Positions 25,555 through 35,616 of a DNA stretch of 64,000 bases are shown here, piece after piece. The DNA comes from Arthrobacter frigidicola (GTDB lineage: Bacteria; Actinomycetota; Actinomycetes; Actinomycetales; Micrococcaceae), in assembly GCA_003602285.1 (NCBI GenBank), contig QZVU01000003.1, forward strand, positions 248,001 through 312,000, written 5' to 3'. Made by a program: the position numbers and the translations under genes. How positions within the stretch are numbered: position 1 is the first letter of the stretch; every line of letters starts with the position of its first letter. The notes beneath the pieces are model-generated. The model was not told where the DNA came from. It searched no databases and was given only the letters and a program-made list of their open reading frames with translations.

Positions 25555-28164
25555 CTAAGCCCCGCCCGGCCCCTTCTCGGCCTTGGCCAGGGCGACGCGC
25601 AGCTGGTCGAGCAGGTCGGCGCGGGTGGTGACACCGAGGCGGCGCCGGATGCGTGCGATGTGGTGCTCGGCAGTGCGCGGAGAGATGAAGATCGCCTGGC
25701 CGATCTCCCGGTAGGTCCTGCCCTCAAGCACGAGCCGGGCGACTTCGCGCTCGCGGGCGCTCAGCCCCGACCCGTCCGATCCCGCGGCCGCACCCGGCCG
25801 CGGCGCCGCCGGACCGGTGGTACCGGCCGCGGGCCGGGATGACGGCATGGCCGCGGTGTCGGGGGCCGGATGCAGGTCCCGGGCACAGGCCATCAGGCGG
25901 GCCATGTCTTTCCGGTCATCGGCCCGGGACGCGGCCTGGCCCGCCAGCCGCGACCCGTCCCAGGTGTAGCCGGCGGCCGCCAGCCCGCGCGCTGCGTTCT
26001 CAACGGCGGAGACCTCGAAGCGGCCGGCGAGCACTGAGATCCATACCCGGCCACCGGTGGCGAGCACCGCGGCCAGGGGGTAGCGGCCGGCGCTGCGCAC
26101 CAGAGCCGCCGCGTGCGGGGCCAGGTCCTGCGGCCGGTCCGAAAGGAGCGCCGCCTGGACCGCTGCCCAGTGCAGCGGCACCGACCACAGCGGCGGGTTG
26201 GCCAGCCGCTCCAGCAGCGCCCAGGCCTCGGCGAGCGGGACTTCGAGCCGGCCCGCGTCGCGCAGGCGGGCGCCGGCGACAAGGAGTTCGCCGAGGGGCA
26301 GGAGGAGGTAGAGGTCGATCGAGACGCGCAGGATGCCCTCGCGGGCCCGCTGCCAGGCGTGCACCAGGGCCGGGACATCGCCGGTCCGCCGGGCCAGGGC
26401 CACCTCGAGTGCGGTGAGGAAGAACTCGTCCCGGGGGACGAGCGTGCCGGGGCCGGAGACCGCCTCGGCGGCGAAGGACCGGGCTTCGCCGGGCAGGTCC
26501 CGCTGCAGTGCGGTCCATGCCCGGAGCAGCAGCAGCCGTGGGCGGGCCGCCGGTCCGCCCTGCCCGCCGGCGAGCGCCGCGTCAAGGACCGATTCGGCGA
26601 GCTCGAGCTCACCGCTGCTGAGTGCCGCCAGGGCGGCGAGTGCGGCCGGCAGGTCGGGCAGGGGAAGCACCTGACCCGAGGCTGTCATCATGTCGGAGGC
26701 GCGAATCAGTCCGGGCAGGGCCTGCGCCGGAGCGGGCCCCAGCGAGGTGTGCATACCCCGCCCCATCAGTGCGACCGAGACGGCACGCACCGTTGGGGAG
26801 CCGTCCTGCGCGGTTCCCCCGAGCATCTTTTCCGCTGCGTCCCTGTCGCCGCTGCCGATCATCGTGACGGCGGCCAGGGCGGCAGAACTCCCGGCCCGCC
26901 CCTCCCCCAGCCAACGGTACACATCGGCACCGCGGGCGAGCATGCCGCGCTGGGCCCACACGGACGCGGCGACGTCGGCGGCACGGGCGATGTCCGGCGC
27001 CTCTTTCTGGGCGAGCAGATGGTCAAGGATCCTGCACGCGCCGTCGAGGTCGCCCACCGCTGCGGCAGCCTGGGCCCGGCGGGCCGCGGTGGAGAGCCCG
27101 TCGGCGCCGGCGGCGCCCGCCTCCTCGTACAGCGCCGCCGCGGCCTCCGGTGCGTCGGGCAGCTCCGCGTCGGCCGCGACCATCAGCGCAGCCGCCACCC
27201 GGGGGTGCTGCAGCCCGTCGCGGGCCAGTCCGCGGGCAACCTCCCCGGACCGCAGCTCCCCGTCCGTCAACAGGTCCACGAGGGAGTGCTGCAGCTCCCG
27301 GATGCGGTAGTCGGGAGTTGCCGCGAGCAGGGCGCGGCGGATCAGGGGGGCGAGCCGTCCGTCGGGAAGCAGCATCCCAGCGGACCGGCCCCGGGCGAGC
27401 AGGGCATCGACCGGGGTGCCGGCCGCCGCCAGCCCCGGCGGGACCTGCCGCGGCGGGACGAAGCCGACGGCCATCGCCAGAAGCAGTTCGCGCAGCGCGG
27501 TGTCGACGCCGTCGAGTTCGTAGCCGAGCTGGTCCATGACACCGCGGGGAACCTCCGGGGCGGAGCCTGTTCCGCCGGGCTCCTGCTGCAGGCCCGCGGT
27601 GACCCGCTGCACGAGCCACGGCATTCCGCCCGTGAGGTTCGCCACCAGCTCAAGGGTCGCCGCCGGCACCGGCTCGCCCAGGGCGGCACCGAGATAGCGG
27701 GCGAGATCGTCAGTGCCCAGCGGACCCAGCACCACCGGCGGATGGCGCTGTTCGAGGACGGCGGCGAGGCGCTCCAGGGCCGGACTCCGGGGCCAGCCCC
27801 GGTAGGAAACGATGACATCGTCGGAGCGGTCCTCAAGAAGCGAGTGAATCCGGGCAAGCGCGGCGTCGTCGAGGAGGTGGGCGTCATCGACGAGGACCGC
27901 CCGGCGGGCACCGTCCAACCCGGTTTCACCGAATCCAGCCTCGAGGGCGGCAGGGCCGCGCACGACGCCGATTCCGGCGTCCCGGTAGCGCTCCTCGGCA
28001 AGGTCGAGGAGGGCGCTCTTGCCTGATCCGCCGGCGCCTGAGATCCCCGCAACGAGACGCCGCTGCGGATCGGCCGCGGACCGGTCCGCAGCCTCGAGGA
28101 GGGACGCGGCAACCGTTCTCCGCAGCGGACACGGCAGTGAGACCCCCAGACTTCCTCCCTGCAC
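25555..28164 (-). CDS. IniR-like ATPase-LuxR regulator of the ini cluster
   Basis: 869-aa MalT/LAL-type regulator: Walker A GISGAGGSGKSALL (40-53), Walker B AVLVDDAHLLDD (89-100), a GGMPWLVQRV sensor-like motif, a long helical region, and a C-terminal LuxR HTH (about 800-862) with LSAREREVARLVLEGRTYRE and ISPRTAEHHIARIRRRLGV. It is distinct from the four regulators at 2-16 kb (AEHHIARIRRRLG in place of VEGHLY). Next to iniBAC, it corresponds in architecture and context to IniR (Rv0339c), the activator of mycobacterial iniBAC, reported to respond to free trehalose. Six bases separate it from the Hsp70-like gene, so the two are co-transcribed. It is the likely activator of iniB; the signal here is unknown. 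Confidence 0.87.
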   Translation of the reverse strand: MQGGSLGVSLPCPLRRTVAASLLEAADRSAADPQRRLVAGISGAGGSGKSALLDLAEERYRDAGIGVVRGPAALEAGFGETGLDGARRAVLVDDAHLLDDAALARIHSLLEDRSDDVIVSYRGWPRSPALERLAAVLEQRHPPVVLGPLGTDDLARYLGAALGEPVPAATLELVANLTGGMPWLVQRVTAGLQQEPGGTGSAPEVPRGVMDQLGYELDGVDTALRELLLAMAVGFVPPRQVPPGLAAAGTPVDALLARGRSAGMLLPDGRLAPLIRRALLAATPDYRIRELQHSLVDLLTDGELRSGEVARGLARDGLQHPRVAAALMVAADAELPDAPEAAAALYEEAGAAGADGLSTAARRAQAAAAVGDLDGACRILDHLLAQKEAPDIARAADVAASVWAQRGMLARGADVYRWLGEGRAGSSAALAAVTMIGSGDRDAAEKMLGGTAQDGSPTVRAVSVALMGRGMHTSLGPAPAQALPGLIRASDMMTASGQVLPLPDLPAALAALAALSSGELELAESVLDAALAGGQGGPAARPRLLLLRAWTALQRDLPGEARSFAAEAVSGPGTLVPRDEFFLTALEVALARRTGDVPALVHAWQRAREGILRVSIDLYLLLPLGELLVAGARLRDAGRLEVPLAEAWALLERLANPPLWSVPLHWAAVQAALLSDRPQDLAPHAAALVRSAGRYPLAAVLATGGRVWISVLAGRFEVSAVENAARGLAAAGYTWDGSRLAGQAASRADDRKDMARLMACARDLHPAPDTAAMPSSRPAAGTTGPAAPRPGAAAGSDGSGLSAREREVARLVLEGRTYREIGQAIFISPRTAEHHIARIRRRLGVTTRADLLDQLRVALAKAEKGPGGA

Positions 28165-28170
28165 CTCCGG

Positions 28171-30159
28171 TCAGCCTTCCGGCGCTGTCGGCGGTGGGGC
28201 CGGGGCGGTCTCGATGGCCGCGCTGGGTTCCGGGCTGGGATCCACCGGGGCGGACTGCGTGGGCACCGGACCGCTCGGCGGCGGCGCCGGCTCGGTTGTC
28301 GGGGACGGAGGCGGCTGGGTCACCGGCGGCGGCGTCGGCTCGGTCGTCGGAGGCTGCTGGGTCACCGGCGGCTGGGTCACCGGCGGCGGCTCGGTCGTCG
28401 GAGGCGGCTGGGTCAGCGGCGGCTCGGTCGCCGGCGGCGGCGTCGGCTCCGGCACCGGGGACGGGGACGGGGACGGCGAGCCGGGCGGAGTGCCCGGAGT
28501 CGGATCGGGAGTTCCGGGGGCCGGCGCAGCGGACGGTTCTCCGCTGCCGTCCGCGCCCGCCGTCCCGGAGTCTGCGGAGGTGGTGCCAGGAGAGCTCTTC
28601 CTTCCGGTGGGGAGCGAATCATCGCCCGCCCCGGAATCCTTTTCCTGCGTCGCGGCTTGACCGGATCCACTGCCGGGTCCGAGCGCGGCAATCCCTGCCG
28701 GTACTCCGTTGGCCGGAGCCGGCGGCCCGGCCGGATCCGTCAGCTGCGAGAACCAGGTCCTGTCCGGTGTATCCGGATTCGTGTCGCCGCCCGTCGGCTC
28801 TCCGGTCGGGGAACTGGGCGGGCCCGTGCTGGAATCGGCCTCCGCGGCGGCGCTCAGGCCCCCGAAGAACCGCGGGCTCTGTGCGGCCGTCGCCGTCAGA
28901 CCGGTGAGCAGCGCGACGGACACGGCCACCGCCCCGATCCGCACGCCCGTGCGGGAACGGGCGGTTCCGGCGCCGGCCGGGGCGAGGACCGGCGGCGCGC
29001 CGGAGGCCATGGCAGGCCGCTCGGGAATCCCCGGCGCGCCGGCCGGCGCTCCCCCGTCGTCCCCGTCGAGGTCCTCCTCCACGAGGCCGGCGGCGGCGAA
29101 CGCGGCTCCCAAGGCGATCGATGCCTTGGGGTCGGCGTCGATGGCGATCGGCCGTTCGAGCTCCTCCGAAAGCAGTTCGGCAACGAGGGGAATCCTCGAG
29201 GATCCGCCGATCAGCAGGATCGCGTCGAGGTCGGCGGCCTCAACCCCGGCGGCCTCAAGAACCCCGGCGAGCACCTCGACGGTCGAGCGCACCGGATCCT
29301 CGATCATCGACTCGAACTCGGACCGGACAAGCCGCACGGAGGTGTGCGCCCCGGGCAGCAGCACCGGGATGGTCGCCTCGGAGTCGGCGGACAGGGCCTC
29401 TTTTGCCTCCGTGCATTCCCGGCGGACCCGGGCGAGGGCCGACAGGACCCCGGTGTCCGAGACGTCGAGGTCCGCGAAGGCCGATCCGGCCCCGGCGGCC
29501 ACATGGGCAAAGACGGCCTGGTCGAAGTCGGCCCCGCCGAGCCGCTCCATGCCGCCGGGCCGCCCGAGCACCGTGAAAGTGTCGGAGTCGTTCTTGCGCA
29601 GCACCGCGGCATCGAAGGTCCCGCCGCCGAGGTCGTACACGGCAATCGTGCTGCCCGGCTCGATCCGCTCCTGGGAGGCGTAGTGGAGGGCGGCTGCCTC
29701 CGGTTCGCTCAGGAGCATGACGTCGGCAAGCCCCACGCCGGCCAGCGCGCCCCGGACCAGGCCCGTCCGGTGGTCGCCCCAGCCCGCCGGGTGGGAGACT
29801 GTCACCGCCACGGGAGGCTCGCCTTCGCGCTCTCCGGCACGGTCCACGACCCAGCGTGCCATTGTGGCAAACAGGTCCTCGGCGGCGACGCTCACCCCGC
29901 CGACCACGAAGGGAACCGGGTCGCCGATCCGGCGCTTGAATTCACGCACCATTCGCTCGGGGCACTCAAGCCCGCGCCGCTCCGCGGCCTCCCCCACGAG
30001 CATCTGCCCGTCCTCGCCGAGGAACACCACAGTGGGCACCGCGCCTCCGCGCAGTCCCAGGCCCAGGGCCGATGGCGTCGCTACCGAGTCACCGCCAAGG
30101 CGGGTGATCGCGGCGGCCGTGAAACTCGTTCCGATATCAACGCCTAGGACGTACGGCAT
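28171..30159 (-). CDS. Membrane-anchored Hsp70-like ATPase with external Pro-rich tail
   Basis: 662 aa. Residues 1-360 form an Hsp70/actin-type ATPase: phosphate-1 GVDIGTSFTAA (6-16), phosphate-2 VYDLGGGTFDAAVL (174-187), adenosine motif LLIGGSSRIPLV (315-326). No DnaK substrate-binding domain follows. Instead comes a Pro/Gly/Ala linker, one hydrophobic helix (about 408-427, GAVAVSVALLTGLTATAA) and a tail of about 235 residues rich in Pro, Thr and Ser (PPTTEPPPVTQPP-type repeats). Topology should be ATPase inside, tail outside. AGGA lies eight bases before the ATG. It is the first gene of the ini-like cluster, so it may sense or transmit envelope state to the regulator or dynamins; that is inference. 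Confidence 0.88.
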   Translation of the reverse strand: MPYVLGVDIGTSFTAAAITRLGGDSVATPSALGLGLRGGAVPTVVFLGEDGQMLVGEAAERRGLECPERMVREFKRRIGDPVPFVVGGVSVAAEDLFATMARWVVDRAGEREGEPPVAVTVSHPAGWGDHRTGLVRGALAGVGLADVMLLSEPEAAALHYASQERIEPGSTIAVYDLGGGTFDAAVLRKNDSDTFTVLGRPGGMERLGGADFDQAVFAHVAAGAGSAFADLDVSDTGVLSALARVRRECTEAKEALSADSEATIPVLLPGAHTSVRLVRSEFESMIEDPVRSTVEVLAGVLEAAGVEAADLDAILLIGGSSRIPLVAELLSEELERPIAIDADPKASIALGAAFAAAGLVEEDLDGDDGGAPAGAPGIPERPAMASGAPPVLAPAGAGTARSRTGVRIGAVAVSVALLTGLTATAAQSPRFFGGLSAAAEADSSTGPPSSPTGEPTGGDTNPDTPDRTWFSQLTDPAGPPAPANGVPAGIAALGPGSGSGQAATQEKDSGAGDDSLPTGRKSSPGTTSADSGTAGADGSGEPSAAPAPGTPDPTPGTPPGSPSPSPSPVPEPTPPPATEPPLTQPPPTTEPPPVTQPPVTQQPPTTEPTPPPVTQPPPSPTTEPAPPPSGPVPTQSAPVDPSPEPSAAIETAPAPPPTAPEG

Positions 30160-30277
30160 ACAGAATTCCTAAAAAATGAGCGTATTCGGGCACCACGGGG
30201 TTCCTTCAAGCTAACACCGGGCTTCCGCGGCTTACGACGGAAATTCCGCGTATCCGCTACTCATATTTAGGTGCGGA
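30160..30277 (-). promoter_or_regulatory. Candidate promoter of the Hsp70-regulator operon
   Basis: A relatively AT-rich gap with CTACTC on the plus strand at 30258-30263 and 30275-30280 (GAGTAG on the coding strand) about 100-120 bases upstream of the ATG, and TACGCT near 30182-30187 as a possible -10. It resembles the CTACTC boxes near the LuxR pairs. Confidence 0.35.
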
Positions 30278-32101
<1,824 letters not shown>

Positions 32102-32129
32102 TGCGAACTGCTTTCGGTAAGGGGTGTCG

Positions 32130-32148
32130 GCCGGCTGGCTCAGCCGGC
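32130..32148 (-). terminator. Hairpin overlapping the ispE stop
   Basis: GCCGGCTG and CAGCCGGC form an 8-bp stem with a 3-base loop that includes part of the stop codon. No T-run, so it is a weak candidate. Confidence 0.3.
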
Positions 32149-33111
32149 AGTGTCGGTGGCGATCCGCGCGCCGTGCGCCGGGCCGTGGACCGCGGTGGCG
32201 GTCATCCCCGCGGCCTCGAGCCGGGACTCGAGCTCGACGGCATGCCCAGCGCTGCGGGCCAGGAACGCCACGGTCGGTCCGGAGCCGGAGACGATCCCCG
32301 CAAGGGCGCCGGCCTTTGTTCCTGCTTCAAGGATATCGCCAAGGCCCGGTGCGAGTTCCAGCGCCGGCTCCTGGAGGTCGTTGTGGAGCAGCGGCGCCAG
32401 GGCCGGGGCGTTTCCGGCCCGCATCGCGCCGAGGATGGCCGGATCGATTCCGGGCTGGAGCGGCGCCTGCGCCCCCGTGCGCAGCCGGATCTCATCGAGC
32501 AGCCGGTACACCTCGGGGGTGGACAGGCCGTAGTCCGCGGGCACCAGCACCCAGTGCAGCGGTGTTTTGGAGATGGCAGGGGTCAGCTGCTCGCCGACGC
32601 CCAGGCCGACGGCGGTGCCGCCGAGCAGCGCGAAGGGGACGTCGGCGCCAAGGCTCACGGCGATCTTCGCGAGTTCGTCCCGGGAGAAGCCGCTGCCCCA
32701 GAGGGCGTCGCAGGCGAGCAGCGCCGCCGCCGCGTCGGCCGAGCCGCCGCCCATCCCACCGGAGACGGGCACGCGCTTGGTGATGTCGAGGTGCACGCCG
32801 GTCGAGCCCGGGCTCACCTCGGCGAGCAGCTGCGCTGCGCGGACGGCGAGGTTGGTGGCGTCGAGGGGTACCGCGCCGAGGGGCAGGTTGAGGGTGCCCT
32901 GGCCATTGACGCTGACGGTGACGGCGTCGCCGTCCACCCGGGTCGCCGTGACCTCCTCATACAGGGAGACGGCGAGGAACACGCTGGCGATCCCGTGGTA
33001 GCCGTCCTCGCGGGGAGGGCCCACCCGCAGGGAGACGTTGATCTTGCCCGGAGCCCGGACCCGGACCCTGCGCGGGCCACCCCGCAACTGTCCAGCTCTT
33101 CCCGACTCCAT
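32140..33111 (-). CDS. ispE: 4-diphosphocytidyl-2-C-methyl-D-erythritol kinase
   Basis: GHMP kinase of the non-mevalonate isoprenoid pathway, phosphorylating CDP-ME; it feeds polyprenyl carriers and menaquinone. The 323-aa protein has VRAPGKINVSLRVG near the N-terminus, the GHMP ATP loop VSGGMGGGSADAAAALL, and IVSGSGPTVAFLA near the C-terminus. A candidate -10, TAAGTT (33119-33124), lies seven bases before the ATG, suggesting a leaderless start. It follows rsmA as in mycobacteria. Confidence 0.95.
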   Translation of the reverse strand: MESGRAGQLRGGPRRVRVRAPGKINVSLRVGPPREDGYHGIASVFLAVSLYEEVTATRVDGDAVTVSVNGQGTLNLPLGAVPLDATNLAVRAAQLLAEVSPGSTGVHLDITKRVPVSGGMGGGSADAAAALLACDALWGSGFSRDELAKIAVSLGADVPFALLGGTAVGLGVGEQLTPAISKTPLHWVLVPADYGLSTPEVYRLLDEIRLRTGAQAPLQPGIDPAILGAMRAGNAPALAPLLHNDLQEPALELAPGLGDILEAGTKAGALAGIVSGSGPTVAFLARSAGHAVELESRLEAAGMTATAVHGPAHGARIATDTAG

Positions 33112-33157
33112 AGGGTCAAACTTAGATCACCGGCTTCCGTGCGGAAAATCGCAGCCG

Positions 33158-34033
33158 TCAGGCGGTTGGGGCCTTCCCCTCGGCGATCCGCGCGTAGGCG
33201 GCGATGTCAAGCACCTCACCGCGGGCCGTCGGGTCGACCCCGGCCCGCACGAGGGCCTGCTCCGCGAGGACGGGACTGCCGGCCCAGCCGGACAGGGCCG
33301 CCCGCAGCGTCTTGCGGCGCTGGGCGAAGGCGGCGTCGATAACGGCGAAGACCTCTTCGCGGGACGCCGTCGTGGCCGGCGGGTCGTGCCGGGTGAAGCG
33401 CACCAGCCCGGAGGCGATCTTGGGGGCGGGCCAGAAGACGTTCATGCCGATCACCCCGGCCTTGGCCATCCGCGCGTACCAGGCCGCCTTGACCGAGGGG
33501 ACGCCGTAGACCTTCGACCCCGGTCCCGCGGCGAGCCGGTCGGCCACCTCGTCCTGCACCATGACCAGGCCCGAGCGCAGCGAGGGGAACCGGGCGAGCA
33601 GGTTCAGCACCACGGGCACCGCGACGTTGTAGGGGAGGTTCGCCACGAGGGCCGTCGGCGGGTGCGGCAGCTCGGTGACGCGCAGGGCGTCGGCCAGCAC
33701 GACGTCAAGCGCGTCCGCCCGCTCCGGGCGCCACTGCCGCACCGTGGCCGGAAGCCGGCCGGCCAGGACGGGGTCGATCTCGACCGCCACGACGCGTTCG
33801 GCGGCGTCGAGCAGGCCGAGGGTCAGCGAGCCCAGCCCGGGGCCCACCTCGAGCACCGTCTCGCCCTCGCCCAGCTGGGCCGCGGCGACGATCCGGCGGA
33901 TGGTGTTGCCGTCGATCACGAAGTTCTGGCCGAGCGTCTTGGTGGGCCGGATGTCGAGCTCCGCAGCCAGCCGGCGGATGTCGGCTGCACCGAGCAGCGG
34001 TGCGGGCGGCGGCGGTGTCGAAGGCATTGTCAC
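33158..34033 (-). CDS. rsmA: 16S rRNA (A1518/A1519) dimethyltransferase
   Basis: KsgA-type enzyme that dimethylates two adenines in helix 45 of 16S rRNA. The 291-aa protein shows [20 protein letters not shown], the SAM loop [15 protein letters not shown], motif [12 protein letters not shown], and the C-terminal [12 protein letters not shown]. The start is GTG 34033 (with an ATG two codons later at 34027); TACCAT ends six bases before the GTG, so a leaderless transcript is likely. It lies between rpfB and ispE, the standard actinobacterial order. Confidence 0.95.
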   Translation of the reverse strand: MTMPSTPPPPAPLLGAADIRRLAAELDIRPTKTLGQNFVIDGNTIRRIVAAAQLGEGETVLEVGPGLGSLTLGLLDAAERVVAVEIDPVLAGRLPATVRQWRPERADALDVVLADALRVTELPHPPTALVANLPYNVAVPVVLNLLARFPSLRSGLVMVQDEVADRLAAGPGSKVYGVPSVKAAWYARMAKAGVIGMNVFWPAPKIASGLVRFTRHDPPATTASREEVFAVIDAAFAQRRKTLRAALSGWAGSPVLAEQALVRAGVDPTARGEVLDIAAYARIAEGKAPTA

Positions 34034-34045
34034 CTAGTTATGGTA
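34034..34045 (-). promoter_or_regulatory. Candidate leaderless promoter of rsmA
   Basis: On the minus strand TACCAT (34040-34045) is followed by six bases and then the GTG start at 34033. Confidence 0.4.
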
Positions 34046-34089
34046 GCCGCCGGCCGGCCTCCGCCGGTTCAGCGGCGCCCGTCCCGGGC

Positions 34090-35262
34090 TCAGCTCAGGC
34101 CGAGCTTCGAGGCGCAGGAGGGCCAGTGGCCCCAGCCGCCGTTGCCCTTGAGCACCTCGGCCGTGGCGATCTGCTCCGCCGGGGTGGCAAGGTGCGGCAG
34201 CGGTGCGTATTTGCCGCCGCCGGCGCCCAGCCAGCTCGGCCCGCTGAACTGCAGGCCGCCGTAGTAGCCGTTGCCGGAATTGATCGACCAGTTTCCCCCG
34301 GACTCGCACTCGGCCAGCGCGGCCCAGACGTTTCCCTGCGGGGCCGGTCCACCGGCGGGCCGGCTGTCCTCCTTCGCGGGGGCTGCGGCGGGCCGGGGTT
34401 TGGCGGCGGGGCGGGTTCCGACGGCGATCTCCGCGGGGACCGGTTCCCGGGTGACCGTGCGGCTGAGCAGCCGGCGGGAGACCTCCCTGCCGTCCTCGAG
34501 GCGGACGGCGTAGACGCTGGTGCGCTCGCCGTCGACGCCTGCGACGGTGACCTTCCGCTCGCCGCGGGGAAGCCCGGGGTCCTCGGTCTCAACGCTTTCG
34601 AAGGCGATGGGTTCGGTGAGCGTGCGGGTGGCCTTGCTTGTGATGCGGGTGATCTTCACGCCGAGCCCGTCGATGACGGCAGCGGAGGCCGGAACGGAGA
34701 TGCGGTCCTCCGCCCCGAGGGTGATTCCAGCCTCGGCCAGCAGCTCCGGGAGCCAGACGGCCGAGGTGGCGCGCACCGAAGTGGTTCCGCCCACAGTGAG
34801 GGTCACCCTTTTCTGGGTCCGGATGGTGATGGCCGAATCCACTGCGGAGAGTTCGGTGGCGGGCGGCAGCGACACCGTCGCGGTGCGGGCCAGTCCCAGC
34901 TCGGCCAGCAGGTCCCCGATGGTCTTCACCGTGGTGGGGTGCGTCGAACGGACGCCGTCGAGGATCAGGTCGATCTCCTGAGCCCTGCGCACCTCGATTG
35001 CGGCGCCGTCAGGAACCTCCGCCGTGCGGGCGGGGACGATGACGTCGTGCGGGCCCAGCGGCACCTCGGCCTTGGCCAGGATCTCCTCGACCGTGCCGCC
35101 GTAGGTCTGCACCGTCGAGGTGCGGCCCTCGACGGTGAGTTCGACCTGCTTGCCGTTGCCGACGAAGGCGACGAGCCCCGAGACGAGGCTCATCATCACC
35201 ACCGTCTGGCCCGTCCGCTTCAGCCAGTGCCTGCGCACCCTTTTCCCCACCGGGTCCCCCAT
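34090..35262 (-). CDS. rpfB: RpfB-type resuscitation-promoting factor
   Basis: Secreted or membrane-anchored muralytic enzyme that wakes dormant cells by cutting peptidoglycan. The 390 aa begin with a basic stretch and a hydrophobic helix (about 18-35, TVVMMSLVSGLVAFVG), followed by three DUF348-type ubiquitin-like domains (VELTVEGRTSTVQTYGG, IDLILDGVRSTHPTTVK, VTLTVGGTTSVRATSA), a G5 domain (about 180-260), a Pro/Ala linker, and the C-terminal Rpf lysozyme-like domain NVWAALAECESGGNWSINSG, with the expected catalytic Glu. ATG 35262 is preferred over the open extension to 35340 because GGAG lies nine bases upstream and the anchor follows at once. It sits between tatD and rsmA as in M. tuberculosis. 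Confidence 0.94.
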   Translation of the reverse strand: MGDPVGKRVRRHWLKRTGQTVVMMSLVSGLVAFVGNGKQVELTVEGRTSTVQTYGGTVEEILAKAEVPLGPHDVIVPARTAEVPDGAAIEVRRAQEIDLILDGVRSTHPTTVKTIGDLLAELGLARTATVSLPPATELSAVDSAITIRTQKRVTLTVGGTTSVRATSAVWLPELLAEAGITLGAEDRISVPASAAVIDGLGVKITRITSKATRTLTEPIAFESVETEDPGLPRGERKVTVAGVDGERTSVYAVRLEDGREVSRRLLSRTVTREPVPAEIAVGTRPAAKPRPAAAPAKEDSRPAGGPAPQGNVWAALAECESGGNWSINSGNGYYGGLQFSGPSWLGAGGGKYAPLPHLATPAEQIATAEVLKGNGGWGHWPSCASKLGLS

Positions 35263-35373
35263 GTACGAAGTCTCCGGGCACGGGGAATCGCAGCGCGGGA
35301 ACCGGAGCCTGCCGAAAGCGCAGGGCGCACTGATCACCACCGGGCACGCGGACGGCCCGGAGCTGCTGGAGGT

Positions 35374-35428
35374 GCCTGCGGAGGCGGCGGCGGAGCACTG
35401 GTGCTCCGCCGGCGGCGATGCCGCAGGC
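35374..35428 (-). promoter_or_regulatory. Large stem-loop in the rpfB leader
   Basis: Outer stem GCCTGCGG (35374-35381) with CCGCAGGC (35421-35428), inner stem of about 10 bp centred on 35399-35400 (CGGCGGAGCAC with GTGCTCCGCCG). It lies 110-170 bases upstream of the rpfB start within the 354-base gap 35263-35616. No known riboswitch class was recognised. Repeats of GGTTACGG/GGTTAGC further upstream (near 35462-35482) may belong to the promoter. Confidence 0.45.
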
Positions 35429-35616
35429 GGTGTCAGTCCGAATGCCTTCCCCGACCCCGGCTAACAGGTGCTAACCGTAACCGTGCCGTGACCTCAACTC
35501 CAAACCCTTGCGCGCCATCTGTCCCACCGGTCCCGGCCTGCGTCGCGTCCTGTTTTCCGCGCTGCGTCCCGCCGGACGGCCGCGATCGGTCGGAACCGGT
35601 TGATCGTGGGGACCGA

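Noticed and set aside
35263-35616. A c-di-AMP (ydaO-type) riboswitch before rpfB
   Set aside because: A large hairpin is present, but the conserved ydaO core could not be found; it is reported only as a stem-loop.
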